In this document: in pieces, positions 1 through 5,701 of the stretch
Layout: every line of letters begins with the position of its first letter
How positions within the stretch are numbered: the first letter of the stretch is position 1
Source of the DNA: an uncultured Acidobacteriaceae bacterium
GTDB taxonomy: Bacteria; Acidobacteriota; Terriglobia; Terriglobales; Acidobacteriaceae
DNA length: 6,791 nucleotides
Direction of reading: 5' to 3'
Assembly: GCA_903842845.1 (NCBI GenBank)
Contig: CAIMNN010000037.1
Location: 1 to 6,791, forward strand
Made by a program: the position numbers and the translations under genes
Notes under the pieces: generated by a model
Told to the model about the DNA's origin: nothing
The model's input: the letters and a program-made list of their open reading frames with translations, nothing else
Databases searched by the model: none

Positions 1-345
1 CTTCCACGTCTTGCATCCATCGATAGTTTTGTACAATCGGCTCAATTCGCCAGGGCCGCTCGACATGACGATTGCGGTGTTCGCATCCCACGCCTGAACG
101 CCGCGGAAGTCGAGCTTTGCGCCGTCCTTCGCCGCATCGGGCGTCGCGCACTGCGTCCAATGTTCGCCACTGTCGATGGTGCGCAAAACCGTTCCACCGC
201 TGCCACTTGCCCAGGCGATTTTTCCATCGAGGGAGTGAATCCCGCGCAGGCTCGCGTGCGAGCCGGAGGTTTGCATCGTCCAGACGGGGGCAGTTTGCGC
301 GTTGAGCGACAAAGCGGAGACGAGTACCAATAAAAAGATTTTCAC
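1..345 (-). CDS. Exported BNR/YCF48-like beta-propeller protein, N-terminal part (runs off left edge)
   Basis: Reading leftward from a GTG at 345-343 gives 115 codons open to the window edge; the C-terminal part is missing. Residues 1-16 are a signal peptide (MKIFLLVLVSALSLNA, likely cut before Gln17), so the product is exported. After it come repeats of the BNR/YCF48 propeller type: GTVLRTIDSGEHW at 51-63 and LYKTIDGCKTW at 104-114, each the typical 'x-T-x-D-G/S-G-x-x-W' blade turn. Proteins of this family are often annotated as photosystem II stability-factor-like or glycosyl-hydrolase-like, but their role in heterotrophs is usually unknown, and no catalytic residues can be named here. The GTG start is supported by an AAGGA ribosome site 8 bases upstream and by the signal peptide starting exactly there. 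It lies 44 bases after the VOC gene in the same direction, so it is probably the next gene of the same operon. Family call fairly sure; function unknown. Confidence 0.8.
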   Translation of the reverse strand, partial: MKIFLLVLVSALSLNAQTAPVWTMQTSGSHASLRGIHSLDGKIAWASGSGGTVLRTIDSGEHWTQCATPDAAKDGAKLDFRGVQAWDANTAIVMSSGPGELSRLYKTIDGCKTWK

Positions 346-353
346 GCGGTCTA

Positions 354-358
354 TCCTT
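354..358 (-). promoter_or_regulatory. Ribosome binding site AAGGA deciding the GTG start at 345
   Basis: On the minus strand AAGGA lies 8 bases before the GTG. No ATG lies in frame nearby, and the signal peptide begins directly at this GTG, so the site supports the non-ATG start of the propeller gene. Confidence 0.65.
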
Positions 359-370
359 TTCAGGTTTAAC

Positions 371-392
371 TGAGCGGAAAATGTTCCGCTCA
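371..392 (-). repeat. Perfect 9-bp inverted repeat starting at the VOC gene's stop codon
   Basis: TGAGCGGAA and TTCCGCTCA pair perfectly around a 4-base loop. Read on the minus strand, the first three bases of the stem are the TGA stop of the VOC gene, and the hairpin lies between that stop and the ribosome site of the propeller gene. There is no run of T after either side, so it is not a classical intrinsic terminator. It may stabilise the upstream mRNA end, weaken translational coupling, or act as a partial terminator. The structure is seen directly; its role is inference. Confidence 0.6.
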
Positions 393-1304
393 GCGCGAGG
401 GGCTTTCGGCGGTGAAGGGTGAGCAGCAGGGAGTGAGCACGGGCTGGAACTCCATGAACTCGACGCGAGTGCCGTCGGGGTCGTAGAGGTTGGCCTGCCA
501 TTTGCCGTCGAGTCCCATTTGGGGGCCGTCGTGGCGCGGGCTCATGGCCTTGTTGCGGAGGAGTGTTGTGACGGTGGCTTCCATGTTGGAGACGCCGAGC
601 GAGAAGTGATTGAGGACGCCGAGTTCATCTTTGTCGATTTTGCCATCAGGGTTCGACGAACCGGGGCCAACCATCATGTACTCAATCCAGTCGTGGCCGT
701 CGGGCGTCTGGAGGGAGATCCAGTCGGTCACTGTCTCTTTCATGCCGCCGTGCCAGTAGGGGCGGAAGCCGAGGAGGTCTTTGTAGAAGCGGTCTTCTGC
801 GGCCTGGCTGTGGACCAGGTACCCGGCGTGGATGATGTGCTCCGAGAGCAGGTGCGCGCCGGGTGGGATTGAGGGCGTTTGCGCGGATTGCAGAAACTGG
901 ATGTGATTGCCTTCGGGGTCGTCGGTTTCAAACCAAAGGGAGCCGTCGAAGTCTTTGTGCAGCTCGCCGAGCGGCGCGTATTTGTGCTCGCTGAGGTAGG
1001 CGCGCAGGGCGGTGGCGTCAGAGGTGGCGTAGCCGACGCAGGCGAGGCGGCTGATGGTGTGCTCGGCGGGCAGCGGAAGGATTTGGACGAATTGCGAGGG
1101 TCCGAGGATGAAGCGGGCGGCTTTGGGGTTGGATGAGTCGGGGATTTTGACGGAGCCGAGAGAGTGGAGATAGAAGAGGTCGGTGGCTGCGACGTCGCTT
1201 GAGTAGAGGCAGAGGTGGGAGATTCCGGTGATTGCGGGGCGTGCGGTTTGCGCGGAGACAGCGAAGGTCGCGGCAAGAACGAAAAAGGCTGCAAAGAGCT
1301 TCAT
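390..1304 (-). CDS. Exported tandem VOC (glyoxalase/dioxygenase-fold) family protein
   Basis: 304 residues. Residues 1-18 form a signal peptide (MKLFAAFFVLAATFAVSA, likely cut before Gln19), so it is probably periplasmic. Two VOC domains follow, at about 24-140 and 154-288. The second keeps the usual four metal-ligand positions of the fold: His159 (EHIIHAGY), Glu208 (DWIEYM), His233 (LNHFSLGV) and Glu282 (RVEFMEF). The first keeps only His30 (ISHLCLY); the other three positions look like Gln74, a non-His residue near 90 and Gln136, so it is probably structural or metal-free. VOC proteins include glyoxalase I, extradiol dioxygenases and resistance proteins, and the substrate cannot be read from the sequence. 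The start fits the signal peptide; AAGGG lies about 14 bases upstream, which is far. The gene begins 33 bases after uxs in the same direction. A secreted VOC protein joined to sugar-nucleotide genes is unexpected. Family call sure, function unknown. Confidence 0.88.
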   Translation of the reverse strand: MKLFAAFFVLAATFAVSAQTARPAITGISHLCLYSSDVAATDLFYLHSLGSVKIPDSSNPKAARFILGPSQFVQILPLPAEHTISRLACVGYATSDATALRAYLSEHKYAPLGELHKDFDGSLWFETDDPEGNHIQFLQSAQTPSIPPGAHLLSEHIIHAGYLVHSQAAEDRFYKDLLGFRPYWHGGMKETVTDWISLQTPDGHDWIEYMMVGPGSSNPDGKIDKDELGVLNHFSLGVSNMEATVTTLLRNKAMSPRHDGPQMGLDGKWQANLYDPDGTRVEFMEFQPVLTPCCSPFTAESPSR

Positions 1305-1337
1305 GCCAACCAGTCTAACCCTTGAGCGCGACGAATA

Positions 1338-2276
1338 TCAGTGTCCCGCTTCCATCATTTCCTTGAAGTATGGCAGGCAGCGCTCGAGGCCTTCGTGGAG
1401 CTTGATGTGCGGCTCCCAGCCGAGGAGTTCCTTGGCTTTGGTGATGTCTGGCTTGCGGCGTGTGGGGTCGTCCTCGGGGAGTGGTGCGAAGACAAGCTCA
1501 CTTTTTGAGCCGGTCATTTTGAGGACTTCTTCGGCGCACTCGAGGATGGTGAACTCGCCGGGGTTGCCGATGTTGACGGGGTAGTGCTCGTCGGATGCGG
1601 CGAGGAGGAGGATGCCGTCAATGAGGTCGTCGACGTAGCAGAAGCTGCGGGTTTGCGTGCCGTCGCCGTAGATGGTGATGGGCTCGCCTTTGAGGGCTTG
1701 CATGATGAAGTTGGAGATGACGCGTCCGTCGCTTGGGTGGAGGCGCGGGCCGTAGGTATTGAAGATGCGAACCAGGTGCGTGTTGACGCCTCGCGAACGA
1801 TGGTAGGCCATGACCATGGCTTCGGCGAAGCGCTTGGATTCGTCGTAGACGGAGCGGGGGCCGACGGGATTGACGTTGCCCCAGTAAGATTCGCGCTGCG
1901 GATGCTCGAGCGGGTCGCCATAGCACTCGGATGTGGAGGCGTGCAGATAGTTCGCGTTGTATTTTTCTGCGAGCTTGAGCGTATTTTCAACGCCGATGGA
2001 GCCGACGCGTAGGGTCTCGATAGCAAGGCGGAGGTACTCTGGCGGGCTGGCGGGGGAGGCCATGTTGTAGATGGCGTCGATGTGGCCGGGGTCGAAGGTC
2101 TCGGTGATGTCGTGTTGCAGAAACTTGAAGTGCGGGTTGCCGTCGAGATGGGCGATGTTCTCGTGTTCGCCGGTTGCGTAGTTGTCAACGCCGATGACAT
2201 TGTGGCCAAGGGCGAGCAGCCGGTCGGTCAGGTTTGAGCCGAGGAATCCAGCTGCGCCAGTCACTAAAATTCGCAT
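1338..2276 (-). CDS. uxs: UDP-glucuronate decarboxylase (UDP-xylose synthase)
   Basis: 312 residues, full length for the soluble bacterial form. It converts UDP-glucuronate to UDP-xylose in the cytoplasm using tightly bound NAD. It is an extended short-chain dehydrogenase: the nucleotide-binding motif GAAGFLG is at 7-13, and Asp31 in VDNY follows strand 2, as in NAD-binding members. Thr115/Ser116 and Glu117 lie in STSECYGDP, and the catalytic pair Tyr144/Lys148 is in SVYDESK. NTYGPR (173-178) and the RRKPDI segment with Arg274 are typical of UXS; these correspond, from memory and with an offset of three, to Tyr147, Glu120 and Arg277 of human UXS. Related dTDP-glucose dehydratases and UDP-galactose epimerases share the fold but lack this combination. 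It starts 21 bases after ugd, which makes its substrate, with a GGGAG ribosome site 12 bases before the ATG. The operon order matches the pathway order. Confidence 0.93.
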   Translation of the reverse strand: MRILVTGAAGFLGSNLTDRLLALGHNVIGVDNYATGEHENIAHLDGNPHFKFLQHDITETFDPGHIDAIYNMASPASPPEYLRLAIETLRVGSIGVENTLKLAEKYNANYLHASTSECYGDPLEHPQRESYWGNVNPVGPRSVYDESKRFAEAMVMAYHRSRGVNTHLVRIFNTYGPRLHPSDGRVISNFIMQALKGEPITIYGDGTQTRSFCYVDDLIDGILLLAASDEHYPVNIGNPGEFTILECAEEVLKMTGSKSELVFAPLPEDDPTRRKPDITKAKELLGWEPHIKLHEGLERCLPYFKEMMEAGH

Positions 2277-2297
2277 CGATTAGTCTTTCTCCCTTAG

Positions 2298-3716
2298 TTA
2301 GCTCAGGATAGCTTTGCGCGGCTTGCCGAGTTGCGCGTTGTAATTCGCTGGACGTCCGACGCTGACATAAGTAAATCCATGTTCAACCATTGACTCGGGT
2401 TTGTAGAGGTTACGGCCGTCGATGATGATGGGGAACTTCAGTGCCTGATTGAGTAGCGCGAGGTCGAGCGAGGCGAACTCGGCCCAGTCGGTGAGGATGA
2501 GGAGTGCGTCTGCGCCGGTGGCTGCTTGGTAGATCCCGGAGGCGTAGCTCATTTTTTCGCTGGGCGGGAGAACGGCCTTGGCGCGCTCGGTGGCGGCGGG
2601 GTCGTAGGCCGTGATGGATGATCCGGCGTCGAGAAGTTTGCTGATGACGTCGATGGCGGGGGACTCGCGGATGTCGTCGGTGTCGCGTTTGAAGGCGAGG
2701 CCGAGAGCAGCGAGTTTTTTGCCGCGGAGAGTCCAGAGTGCGGAGCGGACCTTATTGAAGAAGACATCCTTTTGGCGTTCGTTGATCTTGCGGACCTCTT
2801 CAAGGAGTTGGAAGTCGACGCCTTGTTGCTGGGCGACCCAGTGGAATGCGGCGACGTCCTTGGGGAAGCAGGAACCGCCGTAGCCGATGCCAGCGCGGAG
2901 GAATTTTGGGCCGATGCGTGTGTCGAGTCCCATGCCGGCGGCGATGTCTTCGATGTCGGCGTCAACGCTTTCAGCGAGGTTGGCGACGGCGTTGATGAAG
3001 GAAATTTTGAGAGCGAGGAAGGCGTTCGATGCGTGCTTGATGATCTCAGAGCTTTGCGCGGAGGTGACGAGGAGCTTGGCTGGGTTGGCGTCGCTGAGGT
3101 CGCCGGGCAGAGCGTTGGGATTTTTGTAGTAGCTGCCGCTGGTGAGTGGGGCGTAGATGCGGCGGAGGAGTTCGGCTGCGCGTTCGGTGTTTGCGCCGAC
3201 GACGATGCGGTCGGGGTGGAGGAAGTCTATGATGGCGGTGCCTTCGCGCAGGAACTCGGGGTTAGAGACGACGTCGAAGTTCTGCGGGTCAACGCCGTGG
3301 CGATGGAGGACGCGCTGAATCCACTCGTTGGTGTAGACCGGGACGGTGCTTTTTTCCACAATTACTTTGTATCCGTTGATGCTGCGCGCAATCTCGCTGA
3401 CAACGGCTTCGACATAAGAAAGGTCGGCTGCGCCGGTATCGCCCTGCGGGGTGCCGACGGCGATGAAGACGGCCTCGCTGGCGGCGACGGCTGAGCCGAG
3501 GTCGGCGGTAAAGTGAACGCCGTGGTCGCGGTGACGGGCGAGGAGATCGGCAAGGTGCTCCTCATAGATGGGCACGCCGCCGGCCTGAAGCATTTTTACC
3601 TTGGACTCATCATTGTCAACACAGATGACTTTATGGCCCATTTCAGCAAAGCAGACAGCTGCGACCAACCCCACGTAGCCGGAGCCAATTACACAGATAG
3701 ATACAGGTTGTGGCAT
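2298..3716 (-). CDS. ugd: UDP-glucose 6-dehydrogenase
   Basis: 472 residues. It oxidises UDP-glucose twice with NAD to give UDP-glucuronate, in the cytoplasm. The N-terminal Rossmann domain has GSGYVG at 11-16 and Asp34 closing strand 2 (ICVDND). EKSTVP (121-126) and NPEFLREG (152-159) are family motifs. The helix linker with Lys237 is in FLALKISFINAV. The catalytic Cys283 lies in GYGGSCFPKD, and the C-terminal UDP-binding domain has GLAFKRDTDDIRESPA (339-354) and IDGRNLY (432-438). At about 193-215 there is an extra segment (SGSYYKNPNALPGDLSDANP within it) not found in short forms such as the Bacillus enzyme; it explains most of the length above about 440-450. It is the first gene of the minus-strand unit and starts next to the divergent control region. 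The ribosome site is weak (AAAAGAG about 12 bases upstream), but the Rossmann strand begins at residue 5, so no other start fits. Confidence 0.96.
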   Translation of the reverse strand: MPQPVSICVIGSGYVGLVAAVCFAEMGHKVICVDNDESKVKMLQAGGVPIYEEHLADLLARHRDHGVHFTADLGSAVAASEAVFIAVGTPQGDTGAADLSYVEAVVSEIARSINGYKVIVEKSTVPVYTNEWIQRVLHRHGVDPQNFDVVSNPEFLREGTAIIDFLHPDRIVVGANTERAAELLRRIYAPLTSGSYYKNPNALPGDLSDANPAKLLVTSAQSSEIIKHASNAFLALKISFINAVANLAESVDADIEDIAAGMGLDTRIGPKFLRAGIGYGGSCFPKDVAAFHWVAQQQGVDFQLLEEVRKINERQKDVFFNKVRSALWTLRGKKLAALGLAFKRDTDDIRESPAIDVISKLLDAGSSITAYDPAATERAKAVLPPSEKMSYASGIYQAATGADALLILTDWAEFASLDLALLNQALKFPIIIDGRNLYKPESMVEHGFTYVSVGRPANYNAQLGKPRKAILS

Positions 3717-3765
3717 GATTAAAGCGCTCTTTTCCGTCTCGAAGCTGCCATAATGACAATCTCAG

Positions 3766-3771
3766 ATTATC
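3766..3771 (-). promoter_or_regulatory. Possible -10 element (GATAAT) for the ugd-uxs unit
   Basis: On the minus strand GATAAT matches five of six positions of the sigma-70 -10 consensus and would start transcription about 40 bases before the ugd ATG. No good -35 hexamer lies 16-18 bases upstream, so the promoter would need an activator or is elsewhere. The tandem repeat at 3799-3828 lies just upstream of where the -35 would be. Confidence 0.25.
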
Positions 3772-3798
3772 TTAACCGTTTGGGTGTATCTCATTCAT

Positions 3799-3828
3799 CG
3801 ATAGGCGGCTTGTCTATTCTATCGGCGG
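3799..3828 (-). repeat. Tandem 10-base direct repeat upstream of ugd
   Basis: On the minus strand CCGCCGATAG (3828-3819) is followed by CCGCCTATCG (3808-3799). Eight of ten positions are identical, and the copies start 20 bases apart, close to two turns of the helix, so both would face the same side. The position just upstream of a possible ugd promoter would suit an activator or response regulator. The repeat is visible in the sequence; regulation is inference. Confidence 0.4.
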
Positions 3829-3916
3829 AGAGAGGGAATCCGGTTATACTGGGCATGCGGATGACGGAAGGCAGTCTTCCGCAGGAAGCTGATCTAGAGC
3901 GGAGAGCGTACCTAGT

Positions 3917-3992
3917 CAGGTTCCCAAAGGCCGGAAGCGGCTTAAAGGGTATGATCCTGAACAGGTTACCAATTCACACCTTTGGTAACTTG
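3917..3992. promoter_or_regulatory. Three-copy 11-base motif CARGTTMCCAA, candidate operator
   Basis: Copies are CAGGTTCCCAA at 3917-3927 (plus), CAGGTTACCAA at 3962-3972 (plus) and CAAGTTACCAA read on the minus strand at 3992-3982. Nine of eleven positions are identical in all three. The second and third face each other and form a perfect 8-bp dyad (GTTACCAA/TTGGTAAC, 9-base spacer), extending to 11 pairs with one G-U if transcribed from the plus strand. The cluster sits about 110-180 bases before the barrel gene and 200-275 bases before ugd. It could be a set of regulator sites or a leader hairpin; no regulator gene is in the window. Confidence 0.5.
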
Positions 3993-4038
3993 AGTCCATG
4001 CTTCTTTCCATTCTTCACTTTTCAAGACTAACTCTCTC

Positions 4039-4068
4039 TTGTAAACTTCGATAAGTACTCTCTATAGG
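4039..4068 (+). promoter_or_regulatory. Possible weak promoter for the beta-barrel gene
   Basis: TTGTAA (4039-4044) and TATAGG (4063-4068) are 18 bases apart, each matching four of six consensus positions. Transcription would start near 4075, leaving a leader of about 24 bases with the AAGGAG site. A short dyad CTCTC-TATAG-GAGAG (4058-4072) overlaps the -10 and could be a repressor site. Weak by sequence alone. Confidence 0.25.
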
Positions 4069-4085
4069 AGAGGTCTGCATTTTCC

Positions 4086-4091
4086 AAGGAG
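4086..4091 (+). promoter_or_regulatory. Ribosome binding site AAGGAG for the beta-barrel gene
   Basis: A full AAGGAG lies 7 bases before the ATG at 4099. An in-frame TTG directly before that ATG (4096) would be only 4 bases away, so the ATG is preferred. Confidence 0.85.
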
Positions 4092-4098
4092 ACCCTTG

Positions 4099-4677
4099 AT
4101 GCGTTTAAAACTGATTCTTGCCGGCCTCTTGTTCCTAACCGCGGTACCTGTGTTTGCACAGGTGGTGCCGCAGGCGACAGAGCACAATGTGCCTTTGTAC
4201 GTTGGAGGCGGCTACGCGCGTTATTCGCCTGACTGGGGCCCGGGACGAACCTTGGATGGTATTAATGCTTATGCTGGCATTACATTGCCTAGGATTTCGG
4301 TGATTCCCGCTGGTTTGGGAGTAGAGGCAGAATGGCGCAGCCTGTTTTTCAATCCTTCGACCAATGTGCCGGGCTATGTGATCTCCGAGACTACGATGGG
4401 CGGCGGTGTGATCTACAAGTACCAACACTGGCAGAGGTTGCGTCCTTACGCGAAGTATTTTCTTGAGCAGGGCAAGAACCATTACGCCAGCCACCCGGAC
4501 GCGTTTGCCTACGATATGGTCACGGTGATGGGCGGCGGTATTGAGTACAAAGTGAAGAGCCATTACTGGGTCAGGGCGGATTACTCACGCCAGACCTGGT
4601 CGAACCTCTTTCTGCTGAATAAGGATTCGAACCCCCAAGGCGTGACATTGGGTATGACTTACAACTTCCAGAGGTAG
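4099..4677 (+). CDS. Small outer-membrane beta-barrel protein
   Basis: 192 residues. Residues 1-20 are a clear signal peptide (MRLKLILAGLLFLTAVPVFA, cut before Gln21). The rest has alternating hydrophobic and polar stretches rich in Gly, Tyr and Trp, as in 8-strand barrels of the OmpA/OmpX/OmpW size class: VPLYVGGGYARYS (31-43), INAYAGITL, GLGVEAEWRSLFF, TTMGGGVIYKYQ, LRPYAKYFLEQG, MVTVMGGGIEYKV, YWVRADYSRQTW, and a last strand GVTLGMTYNFQR with Phe near the end, as the barrel-assembly signal requires. No enzymatic motif and no OmpA peptidoglycan-binding domain. It probably sits in the outer membrane; its role (adhesion, small porin, surface structure) cannot be told. It has its own strong ribosome site and ends in a terminator, so it is probably transcribed alone. 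Weak similarity to any named family is expected; the barrel call is by pattern only. Confidence 0.75.
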   Translation: MRLKLILAGLLFLTAVPVFAQVVPQATEHNVPLYVGGGYARYSPDWGPGRTLDGINAYAGITLPRISVIPAGLGVEAEWRSLFFNPSTNVPGYVISETTMGGGVIYKYQHWQRLRPYAKYFLEQGKNHYASHPDAFAYDMVTVMGGGIEYKVKSHYWVRADYSRQTWSNLFLLNKDSNPQGVTLGMTYNFQR

Positions 4678-4706
4678 CCGCACACTTTGCGGTAAACAAG
4701 GAATCC

Positions 4707-4737
4707 AGCCCGCGTTTCATACCAAGCGCGGGCTTTT
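4707..4737 (+). terminator. Rho-independent terminator after the beta-barrel gene
   Basis: AGCCCGCG (4707-4714) pairs perfectly with CGCGGGCT (4727-4734). Three more inner pairs (one G-U) leave a six-base CATACC loop. TTTT follows directly, then GATTT. It lies 30 bases after the barrel stop codon and separates that gene from the glycosyltransferase. On the minus strand there is no T run after the stem, so it acts in the plus direction. Confidence 0.88.
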
Positions 4738-4815
4738 GATTTGGGATTCTGCCCCCATCCCCATTACCAGAGTGATGTGCATGCGCACGCGAAATTCCGT
4801 ACGATAGAACTTGAG

Positions 4816-5583
4816 ATGGCAACGACCATGAGCCCAACGCCCATACAACGCATTCTCGGAGTTCCCTTTTTTACGGGGAAGCTGGACGAGATACTGGATC
4901 GCGTTGATGACGAAGGTGGACTGGTTGTGCTTCCATCCGGGCCGGGTATGCGGACACTTGAATCAGACGCGGAGTATCGCGAGGCTCTGCTTGGTGCGGA
5001 TTATCCGCTACCAGACAGTGGCTGCATGGTGCTGGCCTGGAACCTCTACTACAGTCCAAAGTTGAAAAAGCTCTCAGGATATAAATACATTTCGGCGTTG
5101 TTGGAGCGGCCCAGCGTGAAAGAGAAGGACGCGACGCTTTGGGTGATGCCTTCAGCGGAGAGTGCGGAGCGGAATCGCGAGTTTCTGGCAACGAAGGGCA
5201 TCGAGCTGGACGACGAACATGTTTACATAGCACCGCAGTATCAGCGGCCATATCAGGATTCAGTGCTGCTGGCCAAGATAGAACAGCTGCGACCGCACCA
5301 TGTTTTTCTGGCCGTGGGCGGTGGAGTGCAGGAGCCGCTGGGCTTCCATCTGCGCAGACATTTGAGCTATCGTCCGGCGATCCATTGCATCGGCGCGGCG
5401 ATAGGTTTTTTGAGCGGCGACCAGGTTCGCATTCCGAGTTGGGTTGACCATGCAACCTTGACGTGGTTCTGGCGGATAATGTGGAGCCCGGCACGTTTTT
5501 TTCCGCGCTACTGGGAGGCGCGTCATCTGATCCTGTTGATGCGCCGGTATCAGGACCGCTTGCCGGAACTGCGCACTCGTTGA
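4816..5583 (+). CDS. WecG/TagA/CpsF-family glycosyltransferase (GT26-like), divergent
   Basis: 255 residues from the ATG at 4816; the frame is open back to a TTG at 4741, but that falls right behind the terminator and the extra residues look unlike protein. A second ATG at 4828 is equally possible, and neither has a good ribosome site. The family moves a sugar (ManNAc, ManNAcA or glucose in known members) onto an undecaprenyl-linked acceptor at the inner membrane face. Family landmarks: RILGVPFFTGKLDEIL (12-27), ADYPLPDSG with Asp67 at the conserved catalytic acid position, SGYKYI (87-92, in place of the usual A-G-T-D), LRPHHVFLAVGGGVQEP with Gln172-Glu173 (family P-K-Q-E), and IGAAIGFLSGD with IPSW. 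The C-terminal stretch 216-246 is rich in Trp, Phe and Arg, like the membrane-binding tail of TagA. Lost features are the Asn in the usual V-N-P motif and Gly in D-G. Ile codons include ATA in 6 of 13. Donor and acceptor unknown. Confidence 0.8.
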   Translation: MATTMSPTPIQRILGVPFFTGKLDEILDRVDDEGGLVVLPSGPGMRTLESDAEYREALLGADYPLPDSGCMVLAWNLYYSPKLKKLSGYKYISALLERPSVKEKDATLWVMPSAESAERNREFLATKGIELDDEHVYIAPQYQRPYQDSVLLAKIEQLRPHHVFLAVGGGVQEPLGFHLRRHLSYRPAIHCIGAAIGFLSGDQVRIPSWVDHATLTWFWRIMWSPARFFPRYWEARHLILLMRRYQDRLPELRTR

Positions 5584-5701
5584 AGATAGGCCCAGCAAGC
5601 TTAAGCAGTACAAACCTATAAATATGTAGAATGAGTTCAATCGCAAGGTAGCGCGGCTCCGGCATCATTGAGCAGAAGGCGAGCAGCTTCAGGTCGATAC
5701 C
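5584..5701 (+). other. Short gap before gmd with AT-rich promoter-like patch
   Basis: 118 bases. An AT-rich patch at 5617-5632 contains TATAAA and TAGAAT, each five of six to the -10 consensus, but no matching -35 is found 16-18 bases upstream. The gmd ribosome site is weak (AGG about 9 bases before the ATG). gmd may have its own promoter here or be read from the glycosyltransferase transcript; no terminator hairpin is seen. Confidence 0.35.

Larger units (their letters stand above)
3717..4098. other. Divergent intergenic control region between ugd and the beta-barrel gene
   Basis: 382 bases without a convincing gene. A 92-codon open frame on the plus strand (3753-4031) has no ribosome site, low third-position GC and no recognisable motif, so it is read as chance. 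The region has less GC than the genes on either side and is rich in dyads: CGATAG/CTATCG (3799-3824), CGGAAG/CTTCCG (3865-3881), AGGCCG/CGGCTT (3928-3943), an 11-bp hairpin (3962-3992) and CTCTC/GAGAG (4058-4072). It must contain promoters for both directions; the best guesses are listed separately. Confidence 0.75.

Noticed and set aside
519..872. Open frame antisense to the VOC gene, and many similar frames antisense or out of frame to ugd, uxs, gmd and the glycosyltransferase
   Set aside because: They are by-products of GC-rich third positions; the true frames have complete family motifs and these give low-complexity Arg/Ser/Pro- or Val/Gly-rich sequence.
3865..3881. CGGAAG/CTTCCG hairpin as a terminator
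   Set aside because: Six pairs only and no T run on either strand, with no gene end nearby.
3960..3992. The 11-bp hairpin as an intrinsic terminator or riboswitch
   Set aside because: It has AT-rich pairs, no following T run, no upstream gene to end, and no recognisable riboswitch core; a regulator site explains the third motif copy better.
3973..4000. Sigma-54 promoter suggested by TGG...TGC near 3983-4001
   Set aside because: The GG and GC are 14 bases apart instead of the required 10.
3753..4031. 92-codon open frame on the plus strand in the divergent region
   Set aside because: No ribosome site, low third-position GC unlike neighbouring genes, no motif, and it would cover the likely ugd promoter.
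4775..4790. GTGC-ATGC-GCAC dyad before the glycosyltransferase
   Set aside because: Only four pairs around a four-base centre; expected by chance in GC-rich DNA.
4741..4815. N-terminal extension of the glycosyltransferase from a TTG start
   Set aside because: The TTG lies a few bases after the terminator T run and has no ribosome site, and the 25 extra residues (His/Pro-rich) do not resemble the family.
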